The position numbers and the translations under genes were made by a program. From Sinorhizobium sp. 6-70 (GTDB lineage Bacteria; Pseudomonadota; Alphaproteobacteria; Rhizobiales; Rhizobiaceae), in contig NZ_JASKLS010000001.1 of NCBI RefSeq assembly GCF_030124375.1, positions 248,001 through 312,000 on the forward strand: a stretch of DNA of 64,000 nucleotides, given 5' to 3'. The notes beneath the pieces are model-generated. The model searched no databases and was not told the origin of the DNA. It was given only the letters and a program-made list of their open reading frames with translations. Below are positions 36,921 through 46,449 of this stretch, one piece after another. Numbering within the stretch: position 1 is the first letter of the stretch; every line of letters begins with the position of its first letter.

Positions 36921-38861
36921 ATGAAATTGGAGACGCCGTTGGCCAGTATCGATTCCGCCGCCGCGAGACGCTCCCAGACCTTTATCGATAGGTCTGGGCC
37001 CTCCGTCAGAAACGCCAAGGCGCTGGCTGGCACGCGCAGCGCGTTCTTCTCTCTTTTTATTGCTGCCGCGCTTGTTTTCGCGATCGAACTGATCGTGCGC
37101 CAGTCCCTTGCCGAGACCGTCGCCTATTTCATCGATCCCATGCGTCCAGCCTGGACAACGATCGCTGTTTTCTTCCTGGTTCTGCTTGCCGTCGACGCAC
37201 TCTTCGGCCGCGAGCACAAGGCGGCCCTCCTTGTCGTGCCGCTCGCCATTCTGCCGGCCTTCATCAGCGAGCAGAAGCAGGTCTTCCTTTCCGATCCGCT
37301 TTATCCGACCGATTTCCTTTTCGGTCGGCAGATCATGGAATTGATGCCCGTCCTTGTTAAGGACCGCCCGTGGACCGCCGTCGCGGTCGTGGTCGGATTG
37401 ATCGCCATGATCGCCACCATCGGCCTTCTGCTGCGCTATGCCTGGCGGAATTTTCCCAAGCTGACGCGCAGGGAGCGTCTCATTCGCGTCGGCTTTGCCC
37501 TGCCGCTGCTCGTCGCCTTCTGGCACATCATGGACTACAACCAGTTCTCGTGGATCCGCGACCGCTTGCGGGTGATTCCGATCATGTGGGACCAGACCGA
37601 GAACTATCGCCACAACGGTTTTGCGCTCGCCTTCGCGATCAACCTGCCGATGGCCAATGTCAGCGCGCCGGCGGGCTACATGGCCGATGTGATCGACCGC
37701 ATTCCGGTGAAGCCGCTGCCTGCCGGAACGACGCATCGCGGCAAGCCGGATGTGATCGTGGTCATGAGCGAATCCTTTTGGGATCCGACTCGCCTGCCGA
37801 ACGTGAAGCTTTCGCCCGATCCGATGCCGACGGTCCGTGAAATGCAGGTGGGCAACGTCTTCTCGCCGGAATTCGGCGGCATGACCGCCAATATCGAATT
37901 CGAGGCGCTGACCGGCTTTTCGAATGCGTTCCTGCCCTATGGCAGCATTCCCTACCAGCAATATATCCGCAATCCGATCCCCTCGCTCGCAACCTTCTTC
38001 CGCAGCGAAGGCTATGTCTCGCGCGCGATCCATCCCTTCCAGGGCTGGTTCTGGAACCGCACCGCCGTCTACAAGGCCTTCGGCTTCGACACGTTCCGGT
38101 CGGAAGAGAACTTGCCGGCGATGCAGAAGCGCGGGATCTTCGCCTCGGATGAATCGCTGACGAAGGAAATCATCCGTCAGGCGGATGCCATGGAAGAGCC
38201 CTTCTTCTTCTTCACGGTAACCCTGCAGGGCCATGGCCCCTATGAGCCGAACCGCTACGCGAAAAACACGATCAAGGTCGAAGGCAATCTCCCGGAAGGC
38301 GATCGCCAGGTGCTCGCCACCTATGCCCAGGGCATCAAGGAAGCGGACGACAGCCTGAAGATGCTGATGGACTGGGCGAAGAAGCGCGACCGCGAGACGA
38401 TCATCGTGCTCTTCGGCGACCATCTGCCGCCACTCAACACGGTCTACACCAGCACCGGTTACATGAACGACGTGACCGCCTCGCGCAAGGGTTCGAAGGA
38501 GCAGATGAAGGCACAGCACGAAACGCCGCTCGTCGTCTGGTCGAACAAGACGGGTCCGAAGAAGAACATCGGGACGATCAGTCCGGCCTTCCTTTCTTAT
38601 CAGATCCTGAAGCAGGCGGGTTATGAGCACCCGTATTATACCGGCTTCCTGGGCAAGGTTTACGACCAGTACCGCATCGTCGACCGCTATATGGTGGTCC
38701 GCAAGAACGGCAAGGACATTGCGGAGTGGTCGCGTCAGCCGAAGATACCCGCGTCCTTGCGCGATTACCGCTTCCTCCAGCACGACATCATGTTCGGCAA
38801 GCGGTACAGCACGGAACGTTTCTTCAAGTCCCACGCCGAGCTCTTCCCCGCCGGTTCCTGA
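36921..38861 (+). CDS. LTA-synthase-family phosphoglycerol transferase (sulfatase fold)
   Basis: A 646-residue membrane enzyme: about five N-terminal helices (to roughly residue 215), then a periplasmic alkaline-phosphatase-fold domain. Metal and nucleophile motifs: DVIVVMSESFWD (Glu), GGMTANIEFEALTG (nucleophile Thr), FHPF-like IHPFQGWFW and VLFGDHLPP (Asp-His). In rhizobia such enzymes add phosphoglycerol to periplasmic cyclic glucans (CgmB, OpgB), which makes this a candidate for that role but not a proven one. The ATG at 36921 has no good Shine-Dalgarno; an in-frame TTG at 36939 has GGAG 6 bp upstream and may be the true start. Confidence 0.88.
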   Translation: MKLETPLASIDSAAARRSQTFIDRSGPSVRNAKALAGTRSAFFSLFIAAALVFAIELIVRQSLAETVAYFIDPMRPAWTTIAVFFLVLLAVDALFGREHKAALLVVPLAILPAFISEQKQVFLSDPLYPTDFLFGRQIMELMPVLVKDRPWTAVAVVVGLIAMIATIGLLLRYAWRNFPKLTRRERLIRVGFALPLLVAFWHIMDYNQFSWIRDRLRVIPIMWDQTENYRHNGFALAFAINLPMANVSAPAGYMADVIDRIPVKPLPAGTTHRGKPDVIVVMSESFWDPTRLPNVKLSPDPMPTVREMQVGNVFSPEFGGMTANIEFEALTGFSNAFLPYGSIPYQQYIRNPIPSLATFFRSEGYVSRAIHPFQGWFWNRTAVYKAFGFDTFRSEENLPAMQKRGIFASDESLTKEIIRQADAMEEPFFFFTVTLQGHGPYEPNRYAKNTIKVEGNLPEGDRQVLATYAQGIKEADDSLKMLMDWAKKRDRETIIVLFGDHLPPLNTVYTSTGYMNDVTASRKGSKEQMKAQHETPLVVWSNKTGPKKNIGTISPAFLSYQILKQAGYEHPYYTGFLGKVYDQYRIVDRYMVVRKNGKDIAEWSRQPKIPASLRDYRFLQHDIMFGKRYSTERFFKSHAELFPAGS

Positions 38862-39029
38862 ATCCCGACGGTCGGGCGCGAACTGCCCCGGCCGTCATCG
38901 TCCCGCCCTCTTCCGCGCAACGACTGGGCAACTGCTCTTTCCCGCATCACCGGGGCTGCTGATGGAAAACCGCTTCACAGCTTTCCGGCACCGTCCTAAA
39001 TAGCCTCCGAGCCATTTCCGGAGGCCAGC

Positions 39030-39596
39030 ATGCCGCATCTCAACGAAATTTCCCAAATCCTCTTCGGCAAACCCAGTAGCCAGTTGAGCGAAATCGAACG
39101 CCGCATCCTGACGCATGCGAAGGAGCGGCGGCCTCTTTCGACGGATACCCATGCGGCATTCGACACCAGCCTTGCCTTTGGCGCCCGGCTCGCCGATGCC
39201 ATCGCACGCATCGGCGGTTCCTGGACCTTCATTCTCGGCTTCTGCGCCTTCCTCGTCGCCTGGGTCATGATCAACTCGATCCTCCTCGTACGGGGCGCAT
39301 TCGACCCCTACCCGTACATCTTCCTCAATCTGGTGCTTTCGATGCTGGCGGCGCTGCAGGCGCCGGTCATCATGATGTCGCAGAACCGTCAGGCCGAACG
39401 CGACCGCTTTGCGGCCTCGAAGGACTACGAGGTCAATCTCAAGGCCGAAGTCGAGCTGATCGCGCTCCACCACAAGGTGGATGACGTGCTGCTCCGCGAA
39501 ATCGCCGAACTGCGCTCCGAGCTTGCCAACCTCAATCGTCAAATAGCGCAGTCCATGCCCTCCACGCACCGCGGCGAGGAATCGGCGGGAAAATAG
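39030..39596 (+). CDS. DUF1003 membrane protein
   Basis: A 188-residue protein with two membrane helices (IGGSWTFILGFCAFLVAWVMINSILL and IFLNLVLSMLAALQAPVIMMSQNRQ), the second with the DUF1003 hallmark APVIMMSQNRQ. An Arg/Lys-rich cytoplasmic segment (AERDRFAASKDYEVNLKAE) and a C-terminal coiled coil follow. CGGAGG lies 5 bp before the ATG. Family function is not established; some members sit in stress or metal-transport loci. It follows the LTA-synthase-like gene by 168 bp on the same strand. Confidence 0.88.
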   Translation: MPHLNEISQILFGKPSSQLSEIERRILTHAKERRPLSTDTHAAFDTSLAFGARLADAIARIGGSWTFILGFCAFLVAWVMINSILLVRGAFDPYPYIFLNLVLSMLAALQAPVIMMSQNRQAERDRFAASKDYEVNLKAEVELIALHHKVDDVLLREIAELRSELANLNRQIAQSMPSTHRGEESAGK

Positions 39597-40084
39597 GGCG
39601 GCGTCGCCACAGGCACCTCAGGCCAGCCGGCTTTGGCCATGCTCCGGAAGCACAAACCTGCGCGCTCTCTAATTCAACGCGAAAATAGAGCCGCGGGACG
39701 GAGGGGTAAAGTTTCTCAACTTATTGGAGTATCAGAAAATTAACCTTTAAGGCGCACCCTCAAAATGCAGGGTATTAGAGATGCAGCGAGCATTACCCTT
39801 TAGAGCTGGTGTATCCTCCAATCTGGGGTACCTAATACGATTGCCTGCAAGCGGCCCGCGATAGAGCGGGACTATGAGAACATGACGAGCTCTCCGCCAG
39901 CTTAATGTGAATATCCGCCGCTGCGGTGCTCGTGGCGTGGATCTTCGCCTGAAACAAACAATCAACTTGCACGTTAAGTGCAAGGTTGAAATGCTATTGA
40001 ATTGTCAGAGCAAGGCTGTGTGTTGCCCGGAACACGCGTCAATTGCCGTGTTCCGTTGCAGCGCCATTGGGGACATGCGCGCAG
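39597..40084. other. Less GC-rich intergenic region upstream of the double winged-helix gene
   Basis: About 490 bp, visibly richer in A/T than its surroundings. It includes an inverted repeat at 39966-39984 (listed) and CACCCTCAAAATGCAGGGT near 39757. No supported gene; short plus-strand frames have poor codon use. Confidence 0.5.
39966..39984. promoter_or_regulatory. Inverted repeat upstream of the double winged-helix gene
   Basis: CTTGCAC-gttaa-GTGCAAG has perfect 7-bp arms, 100 bp before the start codon. The size and symmetry suit an operator for a small dimeric regulator; it could be an autoregulatory site. Confidence 0.55.
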
Positions 40085-40987
40085 ATGCAGCGGGTTGCGG
40101 GAAAGGAAAGCATTGAGCAAAAGAGCCCACCTGGTTTCACGGTGGAGGCGTTGCTGCAAAATCCGGAATTCCGCCCCGCCTTGCAGGTGGGCGCGCGCAA
40201 CCTCATCTCGCTGAACGACCTCTTCCCGCGCGTTGCACGCATGGTGGCGGCCCACCAGAAGTGGATGCTCACCCAGGCCGCCTATGCCCTCCACCTTGAA
40301 CGCGACCGCAACGATCCCGACTCCGGCGTCACCGCGGCGCGCTTGCTGAAGCTGATGCGTGAAACCGGTGGCGCGAGCCGAAACACCGCGACTGCATTTC
40401 TTGCAGAATTGCTCGCCTACAAACTGCTCCGGCCCGCCAGTGGCGGCCGCACCAGGAGGACGCGCCCGCTTGAGCCGACGGAGGTCAGTCAGCACGCTAT
40501 GCAGCTCTGGTTCAAGAGCCAGATGAGAACGCTGGACCTTTTGGACGGAGGAACGAGAGTCGAGCGCATCGAGGCCGAGATCGCCATTTTCGAACGCGCT
40601 CAGCCGATTGCCGCACGGCGCCTCCTCGCCGACAGCAAATGGACGCAGCCTCCACAAGCCGTCGCCGTGTTCGTCTGGTCGGAGTCTGGCGGAATACTGC
40701 TTGACGATCTGATGGCGCGCCCGTCAAGCCTTGTTCCGGAGAGCGGAAAAGTATGGATCAACGTCAACCTGGCGGCACTCGCCGAGCACTACGCCATATC
40801 GAATACCCATGTTCGTCGCCTGTTTTCAAACGCGGAAAAGTCCGGCTTTATCGGTAGGCCCGATGACGGGACGCGTGGCCAGTTCTGGCTGAGCGAACGG
40901 CTGGTCGAGGAATATGCCCTCTGGCAGGCCGTGAAGTTCGAAGCTCTGGCAAGCGCTTTCGATCGGGCGGCCATGCGGGGACAATAG
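40085..40987 (+). CDS. Unrecognised protein with two winged-helix-like segments
   Basis: A 300-residue soluble protein without signal peptide. An N-terminal part (about residues 75-125: GVTAARLLKLMRETGGASRNTATAFLAELLAYKLLRP) and a C-terminal part (about 220-270: NLAALAEHYAISNTHVRRLFSNAEKSGFIGRPDDGTRGQFWLSERL) both read like MarR/GntR-type winged helices with basic wings (GRTRRTRP; DDGTRG). It may therefore be a transcription regulator with two DNA-binding halves. The ATG at 40085 (MQRVAGKES) has GGGGA upstream; a TTG at 40043 is possible. It is monocistronic. I do not recognise a named family. Confidence 0.7.
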   Translation: MQRVAGKESIEQKSPPGFTVEALLQNPEFRPALQVGARNLISLNDLFPRVARMVAAHQKWMLTQAAYALHLERDRNDPDSGVTAARLLKLMRETGGASRNTATAFLAELLAYKLLRPASGGRTRRTRPLEPTEVSQHAMQLWFKSQMRTLDLLDGGTRVERIEAEIAIFERAQPIAARRLLADSKWTQPPQAVAVFVWSESGGILLDDLMARPSSLVPESGKVWINVNLAALAEHYAISNTHVRRLFSNAEKSGFIGRPDDGTRGQFWLSERLVEEYALWQAVKFEALASAFDRAAMRGQ

Positions 40988-40997
40988 ACAGGCGTCG

Positions 40998-41393
40998 TCA
41001 GGCGCGGCCCTGGTCAAACTTCGGCAGTTCGTCATCGATGTCGTAGTAGTCGCCCTTGTCGGCGCAATAGATGTGATAGCCGGGTTCAAGCCGCGTCGGC
41101 TCCTCGAAGGTGCCCGCAAGAATTGACGTATAGTCGAGTGCGTCGGCCTTCCAGAACAGCGCCGATCCGCAGGACCGGCAAAAGCCGCGCTGCGCCTCCG
41201 GGCTGGAACGATACCAGGTGATGTTGTCCGCGCCTTCGACATCGATATTGTTGTTCTGCACGTTCGTGGCGGCATAATAGAGGCCGGTTTGTTTGCGGCA
41301 CTGCGAGCAATGGCAGAAGATGACCTCCCTGAGCTTGCCGCGCGTTTTGAACCGCACAGAGCCGCAAAGGCAGCCGCCTTCATGAATTTCCAT
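40998..41393 (-). CDS. GFA-family zinc-binding protein
   Basis: A 131-residue protein of the glutathione-dependent formaldehyde-activating (GFA/CENP-V) fold. The zinc ligands appear as GGCLCGSVRF, CHCSQCRKQTG and FCRSCGSALFW. The family is named after a spontaneous S-hydroxymethylglutathione former, but for most members the function is unproven. The ATG at 41393 follows GGGAGG by 6 bp. It is convergent with the winged-helix gene (10 bp apart), with a RIME-like repeat upstream. Confidence 0.88.
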   Translation of the reverse strand: MEIHEGGCLCGSVRFKTRGKLREVIFCHCSQCRKQTGLYYAATNVQNNNIDVEGADNITWYRSSPEAQRGFCRSCGSALFWKADALDYTSILAGTFEEPTRLEPGYHIYCADKGDYYDIDDELPKFDQGRA

Positions 41394-41420
41394 TGTCGTC
41401 CTCCCGTCGTTCAAATCGCG

Positions 41421-41527
41421 CTACTGCATGTTTCCTTAGATCGGAGCCGATTTAAGGACAAAAACATGCAGCCATGCAAAGTGCTACAGCGACATTTGTG
41501 CGTCTGAAAAGACACGCGGCGCTGTAG
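41421..41527 (+). repeat. RIME-like element, full copy
   Basis: TCCTTAGATCG-gag-CCGATTTAAGGA, then ATGCAGCCATGCAAAGTGCTACAGCG and a second palindrome around GTGCGTCTGAAAAGACACGC, ending GGCGCTGTAG. It sits between the GFA gene and the DAHP-synthase terminator. Confidence 0.88.
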
Positions 41528-41530
41528 AAC

Positions 41531-41564
41531 AAAAAACCGGGCCAGCTTTGTCGGCTGGCCCGGT
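41531..41564 (-). terminator. Terminator of the DAHP synthase gene
   Basis: On the minus strand a perfect 11-bp stem (ACCGGGCCAGC/GCTGGCCCGGT, 7-nt loop) is followed by six U residues: a textbook intrinsic terminator. Confidence 0.93.
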
Positions 41565-41629
41565 CCTGTCAAATTCAGATGACACGCGGATCGTTCAGAA
41601 ATTTTGAACTACGCGCTTCTCTTTCCCAA

Positions 41630-43003
41630 TCAACCGTTGACGACCATCTTCTTCTCGTCGCGACCGCCCTTCATGCGCTCGGCAAGCAGGAAGGCAAGTT
41701 CGAGTGCCTGGTCCGCATTCAGGCGCGGATCGCAGTGCGTGTGGTAGCGGTCGGCGAGATCGTCGCCGGAAAGCGCGCGCGCACCGCCGGTGCATTCGGT
41801 GACATCGTTGCCGGTCATCTCGATGTGGATGCCGCCCGGGTGCGTGCCTTCCGCACGGTGGATCTGGAAGAAGCTTTCGACTTCCGACAGGATGCGTTCG
41901 AAGGGCCGGGTCTTGTAGTTGTTGAGCGTGATCGTGTTGCCGTGCATCGGATCGCACGACCACACGACCTTCTTGCCCTCGCGTTCGACCGCGCGGATGA
42001 GGCGCGGCAGATGCTCGGCCACCTTGTCGTGACCGAAACGGCAGATCAGCGTCAGGCGGCCTGCTTCGTTTGCCGGGTTGAGGAGGTCGATCAGTTCCAG
42101 AAGGCCGTCCGCCGTCAGCGACGGACCGCACTTCAGGCCAAGCGGGTTCTTGATCCCACGGCAATATTCGACATGCGCATGGTCGGGCTGACGCGTGCGG
42201 TCGCCGATCCAGATCATATGGCCCGAGGTCGCATACCAGTCACCGGAGGTCGAGTCGACGCGAGTGAGCGCCTGCTCGTAGCCGAGCAGCAGCGCCTCGT
42301 GGCTGGTGAAGAAATCGGTTTCGCGCAGGCTCGGGTGGTTTTCCGAAGTGATGCCGATCGCCTTCATGAAATCCATGGTCTCGGAGATCCGGTCGGCGAG
42401 CTTGCGGTAGCGCTCGGCCTGCGGGCTGTCCTTGACGAAGCCCAGCATCCACTGATGCACGTTCTCGAGGTTGGCATAGCCGCCCATCGCGAAGGCACGC
42501 AGCAGGTTCAGCGTTGCGGCGGACTGGCGGTAGGCCATGATCTGCCGCTCCGGATTGGGCACGCGCGCCTCTTCCGTGAACTCGATGCCGTTGATGATGT
42601 CGCCGCGGTAGCTCGGCAGCGTCACGTCACCCTGCTTTTCGACGCCCGAGGAGCGCGGCTTGGCGAACTGGCCGGCGATGCGGCCGACTTTTACGACTGG
42701 TTGCTGTGCGCCGAAGGTTAGCACGACGGCCATTTGCAGGAAGGCGCGGAAGAAGTCGCGGATGGTGTCTGCGCCGTGCTCGGCGAAACTTTCCGCGCAG
42801 TCGCCGCCCTGAAGCAGGAAACCACGGCCCTCGGCAACGTTGGCAAGCGCAGTCTTCAGCCGCCGTGCCTCGCCGGCGAAGACGAGCGGCGGATACTTCG
42901 CGAGGCGTGTTTCCACCGCCTCGAGCGCTGCGAGGTCCGGATAATCCGGCACCTGCTGAATGGGTTTTTGCCGCCAGCTGTTCGGAGTCCAAGTCTGTGC
43001 CAT
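41630..43003 (-). CDS. Class II DAHP synthase
   Basis: 3-deoxy-7-phosphoheptulonate synthase, the first step of the shikimate pathway (PEP + erythrose 4-phosphate). At 457 residues it is the plant-like type II form. Family stretches include [74 protein letters not shown] and the metal site SCDPMHGNT. The start [10 protein letters not shown] at 43003 is preceded by AGGTGATGGA; an upstream Met at 43009 is less well spaced. It is monocistronic with a strong terminator. Confidence 0.96.
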   Translation of the reverse strand: MAQTWTPNSWRQKPIQQVPDYPDLAALEAVETRLAKYPPLVFAGEARRLKTALANVAEGRGFLLQGGDCAESFAEHGADTIRDFFRAFLQMAVVLTFGAQQPVVKVGRIAGQFAKPRSSGVEKQGDVTLPSYRGDIINGIEFTEEARVPNPERQIMAYRQSAATLNLLRAFAMGGYANLENVHQWMLGFVKDSPQAERYRKLADRISETMDFMKAIGITSENHPSLRETDFFTSHEALLLGYEQALTRVDSTSGDWYATSGHMIWIGDRTRQPDHAHVEYCRGIKNPLGLKCGPSLTADGLLELIDLLNPANEAGRLTLICRFGHDKVAEHLPRLIRAVEREGKKVVWSCDPMHGNTITLNNYKTRPFERILSEVESFFQIHRAEGTHPGGIHIEMTGNDVTECTGGARALSGDDLADRYHTHCDPRLNADQALELAFLLAERMKGGRDEKKMVVNG

Positions 43004-43215
43004 TTCCATCACCTGTTGTCTGACGCGGGAGCCCCCGCGCACGTCGCGCCTGCGGTCTTAATAACCGCCCGGTATTCGGATTTCGATGATCCAAGCCGCC
43101 GCGCCCGCCCCCGAGCCGATGACTTCGCGGATGCGGGCTTATAAACGTTAACATGGGGCTTGGAAAGCCATTCTACCAGAAAACATCGGTGGTCGCGTAC
43201 CGCCTGCAAGCAGCC

Positions 43216-44607
43216 TCAAGCGACCCGTTCGCCGTTTCTGATCCGGTAGGAAGGCTGATACATGGTCACCAATTCTTCTGAGGCGGTCGGATGGACGGCC
43301 ATGGTGCGATCGAAGTCGTCCTTGGTGCATCCGGCCTTCAGCGAAATACCGAGCAGCTGCGCCATTTCGCCGGCATCGTGGCCGAGGATATGAGCACCCA
43401 GCACCTTGCGGTCGGCGGCATTGACCACAAGCTTCATGATCATCCTTTCCTTCCGTCCCGAAAGGGTCGCCTTCATCGGGCGGAACTCGGCGCGGTAGAC
43501 TTCGAGCTCATCGAATTTGCGTGCCGCATCTTCCTCCGTCATTCCGACCGTACCGATCTCCGGCTGCGAGAAGACGGCCGTCGCGATCAGGTCGTGGTCG
43601 GGCGACGTCGGGTTGTTCTTGTATTCCGTCTCGATGAAGCACATCGCCTCGTGGATCGCTACCGGCGTCAGCTGTACGCGATCGGTCACGTCTCCGAGCG
43701 CGTAAATGCCCGGTGCGCTCGTGCGCGAGAAGGCGTCGACGATGATTGCGCCGCGCTCGTTGACCTTGACGCCCGCATTCTCGAGGCCGAGACCCTTGGT
43801 ATTCGGCACGCGCCCCAGGGCGAGCATGACCTGGTCGACCACAAGCTCGCCGTGCTTCATCGTCTGAGCGACGCGCCGGCCGTGCGGATCAGTCGATACC
43901 GACTGGATGATGTCCTCGCAAAGGATGCGGATGCCCTTCTCTTCCATCGCCGCATGCAGGCCGCGCCGGAGGTCCTGGTCGAAGCGCGAGAGAATTTCCT
44001 TGCCACGATAGATCAACGTCGTCTCGACGCCCAAGCCGTGGAAAATGTTGGCAAATTCGATCGCAATATAGCCGCCGCCGGCGATGAGGATCGATTTCGG
44101 CAGTTCGGCGAGGTCGAAGGCCTCGTTGGAACTGATGCAGAGCTCGTGCCCCGGAAGCGCGTCGTGCGGGCTCGGATGCCCGCCGACTGCAATCACGATA
44201 CGCTCGGCTGTGACGGTCTTGCCGCTCGCCATCAGTCGCACCGTGTTGGGCCCCGCGAGTTCGGCGCGAGTGTCGAGGATTTCCGCGGCAGCATTTGCCA
44301 GCCCCTTGCGGTAGAGGCCCTCGAGACGGGAGATCTCCTGTTCCTTCGCCGCGACCAGCTTCGCCCAGTCAAAGCGGCTTTCGCCAACGGTCCAGCCGAA
44401 TCCCACCGCGTCCTCGAAATGCTCCGAATATTGCGAGGCATAAACATAGAGCTTCTTCGGCACGCAGCCGCGGATGACGCAGGTGCCGCCATAACGAAAC
44501 TCCTCCGCAATCGCCACCTTCTTGCCGAGCGCCGCCGCCAGACGCCCGCTTCTGACGCCGCCCGAACCACCGCCGATCACGAAGAGGTCATAGTCGAAAG
44601 CGGTCAT
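43216..44607 (-). CDS. gor: Glutathione-disulfide reductase
   Basis: A 463-residue FAD/NADPH-dependent reductase that keeps glutathione reduced. It has the FAD fold (FVIGGGSGGVRSGRLAA), the redox-active disulfide in GGTCVIRGCVPKK, NADPH fold IAGGGYIAIEFANIF followed by RGKEIL (Arg for NADPH), and the C-terminal catalytic His in MAVHPTASEELVTM. AGGAG lies 6 bp before the ATG. It is downstream of rpiA and the DUF2059 gene on the same strand, but a strong terminator separates them. Confidence 0.97.
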   Translation of the reverse strand: MTAFDYDLFVIGGGSGGVRSGRLAAALGKKVAIAEEFRYGGTCVIRGCVPKKLYVYASQYSEHFEDAVGFGWTVGESRFDWAKLVAAKEQEISRLEGLYRKGLANAAAEILDTRAELAGPNTVRLMASGKTVTAERIVIAVGGHPSPHDALPGHELCISSNEAFDLAELPKSILIAGGGYIAIEFANIFHGLGVETTLIYRGKEILSRFDQDLRRGLHAAMEEKGIRILCEDIIQSVSTDPHGRRVAQTMKHGELVVDQVMLALGRVPNTKGLGLENAGVKVNERGAIIVDAFSRTSAPGIYALGDVTDRVQLTPVAIHEAMCFIETEYKNNPTSPDHDLIATAVFSQPEIGTVGMTEEDAARKFDELEVYRAEFRPMKATLSGRKERMIMKLVVNAADRKVLGAHILGHDAGEMAQLLGISLKAGCTKDDFDRTMAVHPTASEELVTMYQPSYRIRNGERVA

Positions 44608-44703
44608 GGCGAACTCCTGGAGTGAAAATCGTATCAGTTGAAAATGTCGGATTGGAGGATGGGACCCGCCTCACCCTTCGCCACTGATATAGTATTGCGA
44701 CGC

Positions 44704-44735
44704 AAAAAAAGAAAAGCCCGGATTGCTCCGGGCTT
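44704..44735 (-). terminator. Terminator of the DUF2059 gene
   Basis: AAGCCCGGA-ttgc-TCCGGGCTT stem followed on the minus strand by TTCTTTTTTT, an intrinsic terminator isolating gor from the genes upstream. Confidence 0.92.
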
Positions 44736-44760
44736 CGTAAGTGTGTCCGCTTGCGGCAAT

Positions 44761-45306
44761 TTACTGCTGCGCCGGAGCAGCGGTACCAGCGTCGGCTGCG
44801 GGCGCGCCGCCGATCTTCGCATCCAGCGACTTGGTAGCGTCATTCGTCAGGTCGCGCGAAACGCCGGCCGCCCAGATATCGGCCGCCTTCAGTAACTCGC
44901 GGGAAGCGATCGGACCATTGTCCAGCAGCTTCTTGCCGGCGGGTGAACTGTAGAACTCGGTGATCGCGTTCAGTTCCTCGACCGAAAAGGTCTTGGCATA
45001 GATGGTTGCAGCCTCGCGCTCGAGATCCGCACGCCGTGCCGCAAGAGCCAGCGCCTTCTCGTCGACCGTGGCGGTGATCAGTTCCTGGTGGTTCGGCGAG
45101 GACTGGATCAGCGTATTCTTCAGTCGCTCGGCGAGACGCGGCAGAATGTTGTCGAAAGTGTTGGTCACGCCAAGCGCCGCGATGGTCGCGCGGGCAGCCT
45201 TGATCTGATCTTCCGTGACGTCCTGGGCGCGCACCGCCGGAACCCAAACCGAAACGAGAACGGCAGCAGCCGCGAAAGTGCGGGCAAGCCCTGTAAGTTT
45301 CTTCAT
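44761..45306 (-). CDS. DUF2059 periplasmic protein
   Basis: A 181-residue protein with a signal peptide (LTGLARTFAAAAVLVSVWVPAVRAQ, cleavage after VRA). The helical domain holds the DUF2059 pattern EREAATIYAKTFSVEELNAITEFYSSPAGKKLL near residues 95-132, and an Ala/Pro-rich tail ends the protein. The family is widespread in proteobacteria with no assigned function. It lies 121 bp downstream of rpiA on the same strand and ends at its own terminator. Confidence 0.9.
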   Translation of the reverse strand: MKKLTGLARTFAAAAVLVSVWVPAVRAQDVTEDQIKAARATIAALGVTNTFDNILPRLAERLKNTLIQSSPNHQELITATVDEKALALAARRADLEREAATIYAKTFSVEELNAITEFYSSPAGKKLLDNGPIASRELLKAADIWAAGVSRDLTNDATKSLDAKIGGAPAADAGTAAPAQQ

Positions 45307-45427
45307 TGTTATCCATGCTCCTGTGTTGGCACGTGTCGCCCGGCCGATCGCCGCCGCCAGGCAGACATGTGCGGAAACCTATTTTCTGCGCCGTCCGCAA
45401 CGCTTCGTCAAAGCGGGGGGATCCGGT

Positions 45428-46123
45428 TCAGGACGCCGTCAGGGTACGGGCTCCCTCCGGACCGGCGATGATCGCCAATGACGCAATCCCGATGAACAGC
45501 CCGTGCTCGACCACCCCGGGGATGGCATTCAGCTCTGCCGCGAGCGCATCTGCATCAGGAATACGGCCAAAAGATGCATCGAGTATGAGGTGTCCCCCGT
45601 CGGTCTTGAAGGGACCGTCGCCCGACGCGCGAACGACGATATCGCCCGTCATTCCCATCCGGGCCGCCACCTTTTCGATCGCCAGGCGCGTCGCAACCTG
45701 GCCGAACGGATTTACTTCGATCGGCAGCTTGAAGGCGCCGAGCACGTCAACAACCTTCGATTCGTCGGCAATGACAATCATCCGCTTGGAGGCGCAGGCG
45801 ACGATTTTCTCACGCAGCAGGGCACCGCCACCGCCTTTGATCAGCCTCAGCTGCCCGTCGACCTCGTCGGCACCGTCGATCGTCAGATCCAGTTCCGGCA
45901 GTTCGTCGAGCGACTTCAACGGCACGCCGAGCTCGAGGCAAAGCCGGGCCGTGCGCTCGGACGTCGGCACCCCGACGATTTGAAAACCCGACGCAACCTT
46001 TTCGGCGAGCAGCCGCACGAATTCTTCGGCGGTCGAACCGGTGCCGATTCCAAGCCGCATGCCGTTCTCGACATATTCAAGGGCCGCGGCGGCGGCCTTG
46101 ATCTTCATTTGGCGGGCGTCCAT
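45428..46123 (-). CDS. rpiA: Ribose-5-phosphate isomerase A
   Basis: Interconverts ribose 5-phosphate and ribulose 5-phosphate in the pentose phosphate pathway. The 231-residue sequence shows [17 protein letters not shown] (phosphate loop), the catalytic region [11 protein letters not shown] and [16 protein letters not shown], and a late KVAARMG segment. GGGAG lies about 9 bp upstream of the ATG. First gene of a probable rpiA-DUF2059 unit. Confidence 0.97.
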   Translation of the reverse strand: MDARQMKIKAAAAALEYVENGMRLGIGTGSTAEEFVRLLAEKVASGFQIVGVPTSERTARLCLELGVPLKSLDELPELDLTIDGADEVDGQLRLIKGGGGALLREKIVACASKRMIVIADESKVVDVLGAFKLPIEVNPFGQVATRLAIEKVAARMGMTGDIVVRASGDGPFKTDGGHLILDASFGRIPDADALAAELNAIPGVVEHGLFIGIASLAIIAGPEGARTLTAS

Positions 46124-46449
46124 GCGCCACTTGCTCCCTCGTGATCGTCAGATAGCAAGGCCAAGCCGGCCAGCCACTGTCCAATTTCCGCTGAGACACT
46201 TACACGCCCGTCGTCGCAAACAAAAGCCAAAATAAGAGTGCTTTGCCGGATTCCCGCGAGCAGCCTGCGCTGATGCGCGCCATTGCATTCCTCGCCTACT
46301 TCGCCTACCCGAAACAGCCAGTGCATGTCGCCCAAAAGTGCGCAGCGGTTTTGGGGCGACGACATGCATGAAACAAAGCCACCAGCGCGTTGCATGAAGG
46401 CGCATCCAACGCGACGTGCTCCAAGATTTCCGCCAACGCGAGGTTTCCA
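46124..46449. other. Divergent intergenic region between rpiA and gph
   Basis: About 325 bp holding the palindromic repeat at 46321-46369 and nothing else I can identify; the promoters of rpiA and gph should be here. Confidence 0.5.
46321..46369. repeat. Long imperfect palindrome, rhizobial intergenic repeat type
   Basis: GTGCATGTCGCCCAAAA and TTTTGGGGCGACGACATGCA are imperfect inverted arms around GTGCGCAGCGG. The sequence resembles a motif widely repeated between genes in Sinorhizobium and Agrobacterium genomes (from memory). It would fold into a long stem-loop on either strand. Confidence 0.75.

Noticed and set aside
36864-38834. 656-codon minus-strand open frame opposite the LTA-synthase-like gene
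   Set aside because: Same explanation: a codon-bias shadow with His/Arg/Asp-rich protein and no domain.
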